From Centropus unirufus (lineage: Eukaryota; Chordata; Aves; Cuculiformes; Centropidae): a stretch of DNA of 64,000 nt. Each line of letters starts with the position of its first letter. The stretch's first letter is position 1. Of the stretch, positions 23,136-35,600 are shown one piece after another. Made by a program: the position numbers and the translations under genes. The DNA is taken from positions 1 to 64,000 of the forward strand of contig VYZI01000835.1 of NCBI GenBank assembly GCA_013397695.1, in the 5' to 3' direction. The notes under the pieces were generated by a model. It had not been told where the DNA came from. It searched no databases and worked only from the letters and a program-made list of their open reading frames with translations.

Positions 23136-24583
23136 TACACAAGCTTAGAAAGAGTAAACTAAAATGAAGCATGGTCACCAGGACCTGGTCTGTAACTTGA
23201 TGTTTTTCATTGGAGATAATCAGGATTCAAATACCAGAAAAGCTATGGGCATCATTTTCAGCCCGTGTAAGCTGATTTTTAGTTTTAGCGGAGTTACTTA
23301 CAAGTCCCAGCCTGAAAACACCAGGGTCAGTGGGCTACTTGTCCAAAATTAGCAGAGCCACCTCTGAAGCAACAACTGCAATTCTCTCACTGGCAGAAGC
23401 CCCAGCGTCCCATGGGTCTGGATGCCATTCTGCCTGTGTCAGGACTGCTTCCAGAACAAGATCAGCTCGCCACGTCCTGTGAACAAAACACTACACGTTA
23501 GCCAGACTTGAAATTTTACATGTATGTCAGTGGGTTGTTCTTTTCTTTTCAGGAGGGCTGGTTGCAAGCCAGTTCCATCAAGCCTCTCTCTCTCTCTCTA
23601 GCTTGTAGCAAACCGTGGTGCTGTTTCCCCCATGGCAGAACCACCCTCTGGAGGTTTCCATGTCCTTCATCGCTCCGGCTGGGTGATAGGACTTAGGGTA
23701 TGGCTGCAGGAGACATCCAGCTGCTGCAGTGAATGCTGGGTGTTGCAACAATGGTAGAAGGGCAGTGAAGAGGAGGAGCCAGGCTCCAGATGGACAGTTC
23801 AGGGATAACACTGGTAAATCAGATGACTCACGGAAGGGCTGCATGCAGTGCCTGGGAATGGGGGTAGGAGAGACATACTGAGCCTTTGATGCCGTGAAGA
23901 TCCGCAAGCAAAACTGCTGCCCAGCCTGCCAAAGGGCTTGACTTCTCATGCCGCTAGGTGTGTTTCAGGACAAGTGGTCTCTCACTATGAACACCTGTAA
24001 CCTCCTGCCATGCTAGAGGGCAAGCCCACCTGCCACGTGAACCACTACCAAGGCTCGCAGGAGGCCAGCAGGCACTCACAAATGGAGATGCCTCCACAAG
24101 ATGTGGACTCAAACTGATGTTCAGTCCCATCTTCCTGGGAACCCACTCCTTGGCAGAAAGCAGCAGCCCCTTGGGCCTTCCCCAGCCCCCACCCCACTAT
24201 TCCAAAATCAGCTCTCATGTAATGCTGATAACAAGCCAAGGCCAATTAGCACTCATCGGTATGCAACAAAGCAAGCACTAGTGTGGCTGCGGCCGAAAGG
24301 AAACAGGCATTTCCAGCCCAGCTCCTACCTCTCGTGACAGCCAGCAGAGATGCTGCTCCAAGGCCTAGAGAGCATACGAGGGGGACTGGTGCTGCAAGGG
24401 CTCCCTGCTCTTCGGGGGGAGGTTGGGTGATAGTTGCTGGGGGGGGATAGCAACACAGGTGAGAAAATATATCCTTAAAATGCAAGGGCCTCCTGAGGGC
24501 AGAGACCTGTAGAGGTTTTTGGGATTGCTTCGTGTTGTTTTAAGGCCAAAATGGCCAGCAATTCTGGTGGGTCACTTCGGGAG

Positions 24584-25290
24584 CAGAATCACAAAATGGT
24601 TTAGGTTGGAAGGGAATTACAAAGATCACAGGTTGGAAGGACCCTTTGAATGTCATCTAGTCCAAACCCTCTGCACCCCATCCAACCTGACCTTGAATGT
24701 TTCCAGGGATGGAGCACCTATCACCACTCTAGGCCACTTGTTCCAGTGCTTCACCATCCTCAGCATAACAGATTTTGTCCATATATCTAGTCTAAATTTA
24801 TCCTCTTTTAGTTTAAAACCATTACTTCTTGTCTTATTGCCACAGGTCCTGCCTAAACATTTGTTCCAGTCTTTCTTATAAGCCCCCTTTAAGGACGGAA
24901 AGGCTGCAATAAGGTCTTCCTGCAACATTCTCTTCTCCAGGCTGAACAACCCCAACTCTTTCAGCCTGTCTTTATAGCAGAGGTGCTCCAGCCCTCTCAT
25001 CATTTTTGTGATCCTCTTCTGGATCTGCTCCAACAGGCCCATGTCCTTCCTGTGCTGAGGACTCCAGAACTGGACAAAATACTCCAGGTGGGGTCACACT
25101 AGAGCAGAGCAGGGGACAAAATCCCCTCCCTTGACCTTCTGTCCATGCTCCTTTTGATGCAACCCAGGACACAGTTGGTTTTCAGGCCTGTGAGCACACA
25201 TTGCCAGCTTATGTCCAGCTTTTCATCCAGCAGCACCCACAAATCCTCCTCTGCAGGGCTGTTCTCAACCCCTACATCAAGCAAGAGGAG
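24584..25290 (-). repeat. CR1 LINE 3' fragment, about 0.7 kb
   Basis: Minus-orientation CR1 from the tail (cagaatcacaaaatggttta) through cttctccaggctgaacaacc, ctggatctgctccaacaggc and gatgcaacccaggacacag. The ggttggaagg block near the tail is duplicated (24605 and 24631), so the 3' end was partly duplicated. Confidence 0.93.
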
Positions 25291-27324
25291 TTAGTTCTCA
25301 TTTTCTATTTGTCAGAAACATTAGGCTCCTGTTCGGTTAATTTCAGAAGAAAACCCAGCTTCTAGAACGAGGAAGGGAAAGGCTGAGAGCACTAACAACT
25401 CCTTGTGCCCCTGTTGGCCTGAACCCAACGGGGGGAAAGGGACACTAGAGAGTGATGCCAACTGTAAGTGGAATATCTTAAAATCACAGAATACGATGTC
25501 ATTCAATTGTCAGACAAAGATGTGAGGCAACACAACAAGAGCAGTTCCCAACATCCCACAGGCACCATGGAAGCAGTCAAAGCATCAGGTGGAGCAAAGC
25601 CCTCGCTCAGCCCACTGGCTCCGCTTGCCTTGTTCTCCTCACCTTCCTGCCTTGGTCTCTGGCATTTTGTCTGCTGGCTGGTTGGGTCATACTGGCTAGT
25701 CTTTGGCCATGGCTGAGCATCAGCATGCACATGGACAAGATCCAACAAGCCTAAGTTGATAGTTTTTCATGTGGTCCAGTCACTTGTTTCCTATCAGCAC
25801 CATTATCTTCTAATGTAAAAAAGGAAGCACTGACTGTTAAAAACGACATTCAGATAAAAGCAATTTGCAATCATGTCAGTGGTTGATCCTCAGGGCTAAA
25901 AAACTTGTTTCTTTAGATTCTTCAAGACCCAAGATTACTTATCTACCAATGCTGAGCATTGTAGACTAACACATAAAGTTCCCTCAAAAAAAGACGCAGC
26001 TGCTGACGCCTAAATGCACATCTTGACCATCTCCGAGTTTCTTCTTCCCTTCAAAGCCTTGCTTTTGAAAAAGCAGAAAAAAACACCTTGAAGAAGCTGA
26101 AAAATTGATGCAGCATGTAAGGGCCCAGAGCAGGCAGAATGAACGTTTCACCCCAACAAGTTCCTTTTGATCTAGTGCTGAAAAAGAGGCTTTTTCTCAA
26201 AGAACAAGGCTATGTCAAGGCTCAGTGAATCAAAAAATAGAAAACTGAAGACATCAAATCACAGACAACAGAACAATTGCTTTCAGAAACGTGCTGGTGT
26301 TGCTGAGCTTTCCAACCTTGTCGGGTCATATCAGCCCTGACAGAGAAATGGTAGATCTGCACTTCTGCCAGGGAAGAGCAGAGCACACCTGGAGAAGCAC
26401 ATCTGGGTGGCCAGCTGCAGCCTGCAGCTCTTCTACATGCCAGAGAAGACGGGAAAGAACAACCAGGGGAGCAGGGTGGGAAAGGAGCAATGTGCAGAGA
26501 GCAAAGTCACTCCTGCTGTCTCGGGAAGGGAGCAGAGGGACCTTGGCTCACCCATGGTGGGTCAGTTCTGCTGCTACCACTGCTGAGGGGAGATGGAGGT
26601 CTGCTGGTGGGAACCTGCCTGGGACAGGATGCCTGGGCCACACACTTAAAATGCCAAGTTTTCCAGGTAACTGTTCCAGCGAGATGGGTTTTGCAATTCA
26701 GAAAATGCTGGTGCTTCTCAGACAGGCTCCTACTTTTCCTTCTGCTCTTCTTGTCCAACCAGATCACTTCTTGTTTGGCCTGAGAAACCTGCAATATTGC
26801 CAACCTCAAGGCAATAAAAAGAATCATGGGTTGACTTAATGCAATACCCCCCAATGGAGCTATTTAAAACACACAGATATCTGAAGTTTATTTTTAATTT
26901 ATATTTAAAACTTCCGCACTTAAGTTTTCACAGTTTCCCCTGCAATCACAGAAGAAAAAATAAAGAAAGCCAAGAAACTCAGCTCATCACATACTCCTAA
27001 AACCTGGGATATGAAGCCTCAGGCCCTGGGAACACGGCATGGCTGCAAAGCGATCACTCCGCTTCTCAGGAACCACGCTACGCACTTGCGCCATCCTGTT
27101 CCCATCTCTGGGATTTCCAGAGGCACCTCCAGGCCTCTCACATATCTCTAGTCCTGGCAGACAGACAGCTCGCTCACCGCACAGCACGTGACAGGTCATG
27201 TCACAGGGCCCAAATGTGGTCATCTCCCCAGCCAGGCACCGTCCCCTGCTCTGTGACCCATGCCCGGGCCATGTGTGATAACCAACAGGAGCCGTGGGAC
27301 CTTGCTGCGCACAAAGGCAGGAGA

Positions 27325-27500
27325 TGCAGGACAAGGAACTGGCTGCCCAGGGATGCGGTGGAGTCACCATCCCTGGAAGGGTTCAAAAAGCATGCGGATG
27401 TGGCACTTTAGACATGGTTTAGTAGGCACAGTAGTGCTGGGTTGACGCTTGGACTGGATGATCTGAGAAGTCTTTTCCAGCCTTAACAATTCTATGATAC
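27325..27500 (+). repeat. CR1 LINE 3' end, plus orientation
   Basis: Reads gctgcccagggatgcggtgg, then tggactggatgatctgagaa and ends in aattctatgatac, the CR1 3' end on the plus strand. It is one of only two plus-strand CR1 copies in the window. Confidence 0.92.
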
Positions 27501-29320
27501 TAAGGTGCATCTCCCCCCAGGGAGCTCCCTGGGTGACTCCAAAACCTGAAATTTCATGTTGACTGAAGCTAACTGCAATTATGAAGTCTTATACCTGCTT
27601 CCGATGGCATTTCCCAAGACCACGAAGGCGATCATTTCTTAACTCTGATCATACCGATCACCTCAGCACCGTGTGTCTGTCCACTGTAGGTCCCTAAGTT
27701 CAGGAGGATAGAACCAGGCTGGCGCATTCAACTCTTTGTCTGTTTTTTTCTTAACTTTTAAAATGCAGGTTAAATACCTGCCTGTCTCTTCACTTCTCTG
27801 CTTTCTGTTTTGAATTTAAAGAAACCTCCATTCAAAAAAAAGTCCTCACTTTTTTGAACCACCACACAGCCCTGCAAAGAGCTGACTCAGCAATCTCCCA
27901 CGAAGGAGCTGATAAGGCTTTTAACTCTCTAACCTTAATTGCTACACAATAGGCACGCAACAAAGAAAAACAACAGTCCTTTAGAATGGAGACGCCCGAA
28001 GGAAAGAATATTTTGGAGGAAATATCGAGAGGGACCTGACCAAAGCTGATGGGGAGGTGAACCAAACGCCCGAAGCTGTTGCTGAATAATCCTGTGCCAT
28101 GCAAAGACCAGACACCTCCCACACACCCACCTGTAGCAGTGGCTGAGCCACAAATGGACCAAATGAGAGTAAACCTCCAGGTTTCTGCCTCTCTGAAGTG
28201 TCGGGGAGCCTTGAGGTTGGGACCCCATTGCCCATTGTGCTGAGCTCATCCCCACTCGTGCAGCTCAGCCACAGCAGGAAAAGCCAGAAACTCCTCAGAA
28301 AGCACTTTCCTGGCAAATTTAAGCGATGCCACTGGTACCCTCAGTTGGAAACCTACCTTTCGGCAGAATGAGGGAGGTGGTGGGATCTCTGCCCCAGCAG
28401 CCCCAGTGCCCAAGCAAAGAGGCCAAGCAGAGGGTTTTTACCACTTTGGGCAAAATCTTGGGGTTTCATTATTTCACAAGGACTTCACCAATAATTTAAT
28501 TTATTAGTGGGAGACCACACCTGTAGGTGCTGTTCTGCCTCCATGGGGCAACCTCCACATTTGTCCCCAAGCCCGAGACCAGAGGGGTCCCTAGCCCCAG
28601 CACTGGGTATCCAGTGAATGACCCAAAAATGGGGCAGCAGGTGCTGTCCCTCCAAAAAAACCCCAAAAAACACAAACCTTGCCTTTTCCTGGGACATTCC
28701 TATCAGATGCTGCTGCTTTCTCCTTTGTGCAGTGCCCAGATGCACTGCTCCAAGACATGGCACAGAACCCCTGACAGCTCCAACATCCCTCACACTATCA
28801 GCTCCCTCTGCCTTCAGGGTGTTTGCACAGAGCCTGATGAACTGCAATGGGCTAAACAGCTTTATGGGAAGGTGGAGCCTGCTTTTTTTTTTTTCCCCTC
28901 TCTTAACTGTACCGTCTTTAGAGATCTGCCACAAATAAGAGGTAAAATAAAAAAGCCTAATGATTTAGCGTTTTGATTTACTAAAGAGATCCACCTTGTG
29001 CCTGAGGTGCGTACTACTTCATTAAAAAGCAGAGGCTCACCTCCCACTGGAGGTGTTTGATGCTGAGCTATCAAGCCCAGAGCACGAAAGGCCACAGAGG
29101 GGATATTTTATTAAAATTACATTTCAGGCCGAGCCTACGCCCTCAAGCGCTGCCTGTTCCATAAGTTGGCAGGCAGGCAGAATTCATGCAATCAGACACT
29201 GGCCCCTCGCAGCCTTCAGAGCCCCAGCTTGTGTTTTTATAAGCAGGGCTAGGATGGCTGGGTTGCAAAGACCAATAGCCACAAGCAGGGTGACAGCTGC
29301 TAACCCTGATTTCCTTTCCT

Positions 29321-29341
29321 TTTTTTTTTTCTTTTTTTTTT
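29321..29341. repeat. Poly-T tract
   Basis: A T-run broken by one C, followed by cccaattag. It resembles a plus-strand splice acceptor by composition, but no plus-strand exon is supported. Confidence 0.85.
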
Positions 29342-30617
29342 CCCAATTAGATTTGGCAGGATTTTGGAAATCCAGTGACATATTGTGTCCCCAAAAGAGG
29401 AAGGAGCTCTTTTGCGCAGCCCCTGCTGACCAAGCAGCAGGGGATATTTCTCCCCACAGAAGTCAGATTTCATTCAAGGCTCTAAAAATCAGAGATGTCC
29501 ATGGCTCATCTATCTCACCTCCCAGGCACTTGGGCTGCCACGCTGCACCCAGTGGTCCCTCGCTCAGGCTTCTCACCGCTTTGCTGGGCAAAGAAAATGC
29601 CCCTTGAAGAGATGGGAGGACACCAAGGTTTCCATGGGGTCTGCTGGCTGGAATTCTCTGCGGATGGTGGCAAGGCTCGCTAAGGGGCTGAGAGGTGCAG
29701 CTCCAGAAATGCAGATGCAACCGAATCTGGATGGAAAGTGCTACTTGTAAAGTGCACGAGCACAGGGGTCTGCAACAAGAGAGCAGCACGCAATCGCCCG
29801 GCACCCGGCAGGTGAGGCGGTGCAGCAGTCACATCAAGGATGCATAAGAAATGCCAGCTGCAACTCAACCCTGACAGCTCCCGGTTACCAGGGATCCAGT
29901 TTCCTTGGCCTCCTCTGTGCAGCTCTCAGGCTGCCGAGCACCTGTGGGCCAGCGGAAAATCCAGGTCTGCATGAGAGCTCCATGAGCCACCCTTCCCGAG
30001 ACATGCCCGAGCCCTGGGGTGCTGCCTGCTGCTCCACTCCAGCAGCTGAGCAGAAGGAAACACACTGGATCCAGGAATGCTTCCCGAGAGACTCCCAACC
30101 CTAGCAAGCAGGGGCAGGACCATGGATCTAGAACTAAAAGGGTACACATAGGTCCCTCTCTGTCTCCCCTGGAAAAGTGTGGCTGGCAGCAACTGCTCCT
30201 CTCCCCAAATTAAACTCTGGAACACGTGCAGCTTGCCCAGGTAGCAGCAGTTTCATCAGAACAAAGTAATGTGCACTGCCGCTTCACATCTTCCTGATAG
30301 AAACGGGCCATCTCGCAGGAAGCAAAGTGCCAGCAGGCTCCCTCTCCCACAGCCTCCTTCCATGGCACTGCTTGGAGGGCTCCGAACGGTGTTTTCCAGA
30401 GCTACAAAACACCAGCACACGTCCGCCACAGCTTTGAGCTCAGGGGTGCGCTCCGGGCACCTCCAAGCCAGCGGCTGGTTGAGGAGGAGCACTCCATGCC
30501 CAAAACACACCACCACCCCTCTGCCGCGGAGTGGGACACCTCGGGGTGCTGCCACGTTTTCCCTCCAGCAACTGCCAGCCCAGCCCCAATGCCTCACTGC
30601 TGGGGGGGTCTTGCAGG

Positions 30618-31136
30618 GGAGCATCCATGGCATTTACAGCAGGGAAGGGGGCACGGGGAGCACCCATGGCACTTACAGCAGGGAAAGGGGCACAAGGAGC
30701 ACCCATGGCAGAGCAGGGAAGGGGGCACAGGGAGCACCCATGGCACTTACAGCAGGGAAAGGGGCACAAGGAGTACCCACGGCACAGCAGGGAAGGGGCA
30801 CAGGGAGCACCCATGGCACAGCAGGGAAGGGGTACAAGGAGCACCCATGGCACTTACAGCAGGGAAGGGGACACAAGGAGCACCCATGGCACAGCAGGGA
30901 AGGGGGTACAAGGAGCACCCACAGCATCTACAGCAGGGAAGGGGACACAAGGAGCACCCATGGCACAGCAGGGAAGGGGTACAAGGAGCACCCACGGCAC
31001 TTACAGCAGGGAAGGGGGGCACAAGGAGCACCCATGGCAATTACAGCAGGGGAGGGGACACAAGGAGCACCCATGACACAGCAGGGAAGGGGCACAAGGA
31101 GCACCCATGGCACAACAGGGAAAGGGGCACAAGGAG
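30618..31136. repeat. 34-39 bp minisatellite
   Basis: About 14 copies of a unit built on agcagggaaggggcacaagg plus agcacccatggca, with a longer form that adds cttac. Four copies of the long form contain ACTTAC (30671, 30745, 30852, 30999), which is GTAAGT on the minus strand. The array keeps many frames open on both strands, which explains several long but spurious reading frames at 30269-31513. Confidence 0.95.
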
Positions 31137-31189
31137 AAATCCCTCCAAAGCGAAGGGCACTGAGGCAGAAAAGCAACTCGGGGGGCAGA

Positions 31190-31545
31190 CGGCACCCCCC
31201 CTCCCCGCCGCCCCAATCCCCCCGGAGCCCCACTGACCTGCGGGAAAGACGCGGGATGCGAAGCGGCGGGGCGCGCTGCAAGGCGCAGGGGCTGGGCGGG
31301 GAGCTGCTGCCCGGGCTGGGGCGGGACGGGGCGGGAGCAGCCTTCCCACCGCCCCGGGACGCGGAGCTCCTGGCCGGGGGCTCCCCCCGCAGAGCTGGGC
31401 GGTGGGGAGGGAGGGATGGAGCCCGGCGGCTCCGCTCCTCTCTGACCCGGGACAGGACTCGTGAGCAGTCGGGAAAATTCCCTCTGACCCGGGACAAGAC
31501 TCGTCAGCAATAGGGAAAACCAGGGCTGTCCCGGCCGTGGGGGAC
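31190..31545 (-). promoter_or_regulatory. CpG-rich block, candidate GPR156 promoter and first exon
   Basis: A GC- and CpG-dense segment with GC boxes (ggggcgggac and ggggcgggag near 31317-31337) and no TATA box. On the minus strand it ends CCCGCAG followed by GTCAGTG, a plausible 5' splice donor at 31237-31236, so a non-coding first exon may end at 31238. GPR156 is the nearest gene downstream on this strand. An imperfect 41-43 bp tandem duplication lies at 31439-31521. RNA evidence is lacking, and it could serve another transcript. Confidence 0.4.
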
Positions 31546-32600
31546 CCTGCTTCACGCCAGGATCTTCCCTAGTTTGGCATCGCAGCTGCTTCATAGAAAA
31601 GCAGTGGCATCCCTAAAAAGCATCTCCCATCCCGCAAGTGGGGGTTTCCAGCGTAGCCCACCCCTCCTCCGGCCCCGCCTGACCTGTCCCGTTACCCCCA
31701 CAACCCATCCCCCTGCCCCATGGCTGTGCCCATCTCCTCTCCCTGCGCTTCTGGCACTGAAGGCGAGGATGCAGCCTGGCCAGGAAATAATTCCTCTCGC
31801 TCGGGCCCTGCCTGCAGCTGAGGCAGCACAAAAACCCCCACGACTTGTGGCAAAACCGGCAGGAGAAGGTGAGTAAAATGTGCGACCGGCTTGTACAGCT
31901 CCATGGCTAGTGGTAGCCAACGTGACTACTGCAATAGGTATGTCTGCGTGAGCAACACTCCGTGTCATGTGGACAAGACCCACCGCTTCTCTCGGAACCC
32001 TCGCTCCAGCTGTTTCCCTCTCCTGCCTCCCACGGCCCTCCTGGCCTCGTTAACTTCTCGCTCTTTCCCCACCAGACATCCACTCGGTTTTACTGGATTT
32101 TCTTCCTCAGCTCTGAAAGCCAAAAGCCCTGTTCCAGCACCAAAGTCTCTCTCCTAGCCTGCAGCAAAGCGCCTGCTACTTGAAAGGGTTGTTTGCGGAA
32201 AGGCAAAAGGCCGCGCAGCTCTTCTGTCTTTGTACGCTTCTGTTTACTTCGTTGCCCGACTCTGCCAGGCCTTGGCATGAACAGCACTAATTTTTCACTC
32301 CTGCCCGTTCCCAGACCTGCAGAGCCATGGACCAGATCCAACCTTGGTCCAAGCAGAAGCGGAGAGGCTTGTGCCGCCCTGTCAGGCACGCTGTGCCACG
32401 TGGCACTGTCATAAACTCACGGACCCATTAGCTCCCTGGCCTGATAAAAGCCTCCAGTTTGTGGCCACTGGTTCTGGCAGCAGCTCCCACCCCCTTTTAC
32501 TAGATTTGATGGATGTTCCAGATGAGGACGTGGGGAAGCTGCTGTAGGGCCACTCCACTCCCTTTCCCTATCATTTTCTAAGGGGAGAATGGAGGGATGT

Positions 32601-32648
32601 GCCCCTCCTCAGGGATTCTAACATGCCCTTCCTCAGGGATTCTAACAA
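32601..32648. repeat. 24-bp tandem duplication
   Basis: Two near-identical copies of a unit containing cctcagggattctaaca, with period 24. Confidence 0.9.
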
Positions 32649-35600
32649 ATCATTCTCTGGAAAGTGTTTTCCAGCCTGGGCACCAATGGGTGGCGAAGGC
32701 AGATGTGTCAGGGGTCGGCCCTGGTGCTGGTGGGGTGAAGAGCTGTGTCTGGAGCAGAAGGAGCCGCGAGCCTTCTTATTGCCACTTTCAGCGGAAAATT
32801 AAAAAGCCCTTTGGAAAGCCTCAAGAGACCAAGGTCTGGCCTTGGTAGGTCTGAAAGATGGAGGGCTTAACACGGATTAGTTCTGTATTTCAGCAGTAGA
32901 AGCAGCAACTCAACTTGCAGAACCTCTGGATCTCGTAGTGGTGGTGAAGAACGTCCTCCGTATCTCAATATCCCTGGAAATTCAATCTCTTTTGAAACAT
33001 ACAGGCTTTTAAACTGGATCTACCAATCCGGTCCTTGCCTCTATAAAACAGGAATCATAAGTCAAAACTTCTCACGGGGCAGGGAGAAGTGGGTACCTGA
33101 CTGTTCACACACAAGCAGGAGCTAAAATGCCTTATTTCTGGCTCCTCCCAATGCTAACAGAAAGCACTGGTTTCCCCACTGACTCACGCTCATTACTAAG
33201 CTCCCTGTAAACAGCGATAACAAGAAATCACCACTTTGTGCGTTCTTCGATTTTGCTCCTGGGTTTGGCTCTCTAAAAAAAAAAAAAGAGCTCTGGGGGT
33301 ATTGACATTTCCGCAGCAACTGCACGTGCGTCACCTCACCCAGCGGAAACAGGACCCAGGACCACAACCTTAACCTGGCAAGCTCTGCAGCCATCCGAGG
33401 GCTGGTGTGCCCCTCCACTTGTTGCTTGGAATTGCTGAACAGCGGGCAACTGTAGCCAGGATGCTAGGAACAAGCAGGAAAATGCCTGGGTGTTTTGTCT
33501 GGAGGCCAGAAAGTGTGTGCTGCGCTACAGGTGCGCATCCAGGAAGGATTCGTGCTGGTGGGCAGGCAGGAGCAGCAGTCCAGAGAGTCACAGTTGAGGG
33601 CAGAAAGCCTATAGTTAAGGTGAATTGTGTTATTATCTCTGCAGGGATGAAGGCCCTTTCATCCCAAAGGAGCCTGCTGTGCCTAGAGAGCAGCGGCTAA
33701 CCCCATGTTGTGAACTCATCGCCCCACACTGGGGTATAACTGGGGCTCAGGAGGGAAAGCAAGAGCTGAACTCAGTTGAAATTGCCACAGGAAGCAAGAT
33801 ATGGTTTTTTTCCTGCTGTTTTCCATGGCTTGGCCTCGGGCTCAATCTCTACTGTTTTTAAAGACCTTGCTGAAATGTGAGACTACAGAACTACTTGGGA
33901 GGGTCCAGTGTCCATCCCAATGCTGCCTGGCAGGAAGAATAAGCCACCATCTCACAGCTTGATTGGAAGAATAAAACTCCAGCCAAGAGCTCCTCTGGCT
34001 CTTCATTCCCAGCACCCTGTTCGTCATTCCTCCCAGTGCAGAGCTATTTATGCATTACACCTACGGGATTCAATTCATTCAACAATGAGATTATATTTAC
34101 TTCAAGTTTACTGTCAAAAAACGTGGGCCTTGAGCTGATTTTTGTGGAATGAGACTCCTACTCACCAGTCATTAGCAGTAACACCTCTCTTCCGGGGTCT
34201 GGCAAGCAGCAGGGTTTCAGCCTATCTAACGCATACACATCCATCCTCAAGAGCCCACATTTAACCAGAATGTCACACAGTACAACATCAAAACTGGCCT
34301 CTGTTTTAACAACAGCTTTAGGTCATCTGCTAAATTCATGTTAAGCAACTTACCAGACGACCTAGACAAACCTAGTGAAATCTATCTTCGGGATGAATGC
34401 CAATTTGTATTTTCTTCAGTTTGAGGAATATCAGTCTTTTTGAAAATTCAAACACCTATCTGACTACGTACAATTGTTCTGACTTTGCTCACATTGACTA
34501 CGATCAGGCAACTTACCGCTGGTAGCTCAACAATGAATTCTTCTTTACCCATCACCATGAAATCGCAATTTCATCACCATGAAATCTGAAAGGCAGACAG
34601 CGTGTGCTGGATGGATGCATCCTCTGCTGGGAAATTACCATCCAGCACACTCAGAAACTCTCATGGGACTTGGCTGTGGCCTGCAGGCAATCTCCACAGA
34701 TGCGTCCTAGAATTAAGTTCTTTATGCAAATATAGTTTTCTTTTCACACATTGCAAATAAGCCTGTAGAGAGACATCCATCCCGGGCCTTGTTTGAGGAG
34801 GTAGTCAGTTATACACACGGGCGTGCAGAGTACTCCCTCTTGGGCTTCACTAATTACCATGTTGATCTACATACAGTCTGCTTCCAGTTACCCCTCCATT
34901 CTAAAACAGGTAATGCTGCCATCAGCATAAAGCACCACCCTTATCTCTGTCTCTCGCTATCTCCTTTCTCAGCCGGCAGTAGCCAGCCGGTACAATATCT
35001 CCGTTGGAACAAAGCATCTGGACAGGCTTAGCCAATACCACCTTCATCTGATTTCATCTTAGAAGTGAGACTTCTCCCACTTTTTCCTCTTACTGACAAG
35101 GCTTCTTATTCTGGAATTGTTTTCTTCATTTCACGTACCTGCTCAGTCCGTGGTCCCTTCTCTTTGAAGTGTTGAAGCTTATGCCCCTTTGAGGATTCTC
35201 TTTGCAGGTTTTGTTGAAAATATCCTGTCTTTTCCAGGCTGTAAGGCTGGGTGCTGGGCTTTGGTTCTGACAGGCAAGCCATCCCGCAGCACCACTCCAT
35301 GCTCAGAGACCAAGGCTGAGTGCCCCACGCAACACAGCCCCTCAGCCATTAGTCTGAACTCCAGGAGCTTCTGTCCTATCCTCCAGCTCACGGGAATAGG
35401 ACCTCTGAGGTGACCACTCAGACTTCGACTTTTCTGATGTTTCTGAAATCTTGAATGTCTTGTTGCTCCCACAACATCCTCTTGGCTTTGTGATCTTTTC
35501 TAAGTCTTCTTAAGCCCTTTTCATTCCCCTTGAAGGAAGCTACCTCTTGTAATTCCCCACCTTGTTGAGGCAACCAAGGATATATGTGGGTCACTCTTGC

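Larger units (their letters stand above)
21835..31237 (-). other. Probable GPR156 5' UTR intron
   Basis: Inferred from the acceptor-like site at 21835 and a donor-like site at 31237-31236 at the edge of a CpG block. It holds CR1 pieces at 22904, 24584 and 27325, poly-T runs at 28881-28893 and 29321-29341, and a minisatellite at 30618-31136. No conserved protein was recognised in it. If GPR156 instead starts close to exon 1, this is intergenic DNA. Confidence 0.45.

Noticed and set aside
29316..29350. Strong polypyrimidine tract plus AG on the plus strand, like a splice acceptor
   Set aside because: It is a poly-T low-complexity run, and no plus-strand exon follows.
30269..31513. 414-residue plus-strand open frame and its partners on both strands
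   Set aside because: It is created by the 34-39 bp minisatellite and the GC-rich block; the protein is only repeat units with no family resemblance.
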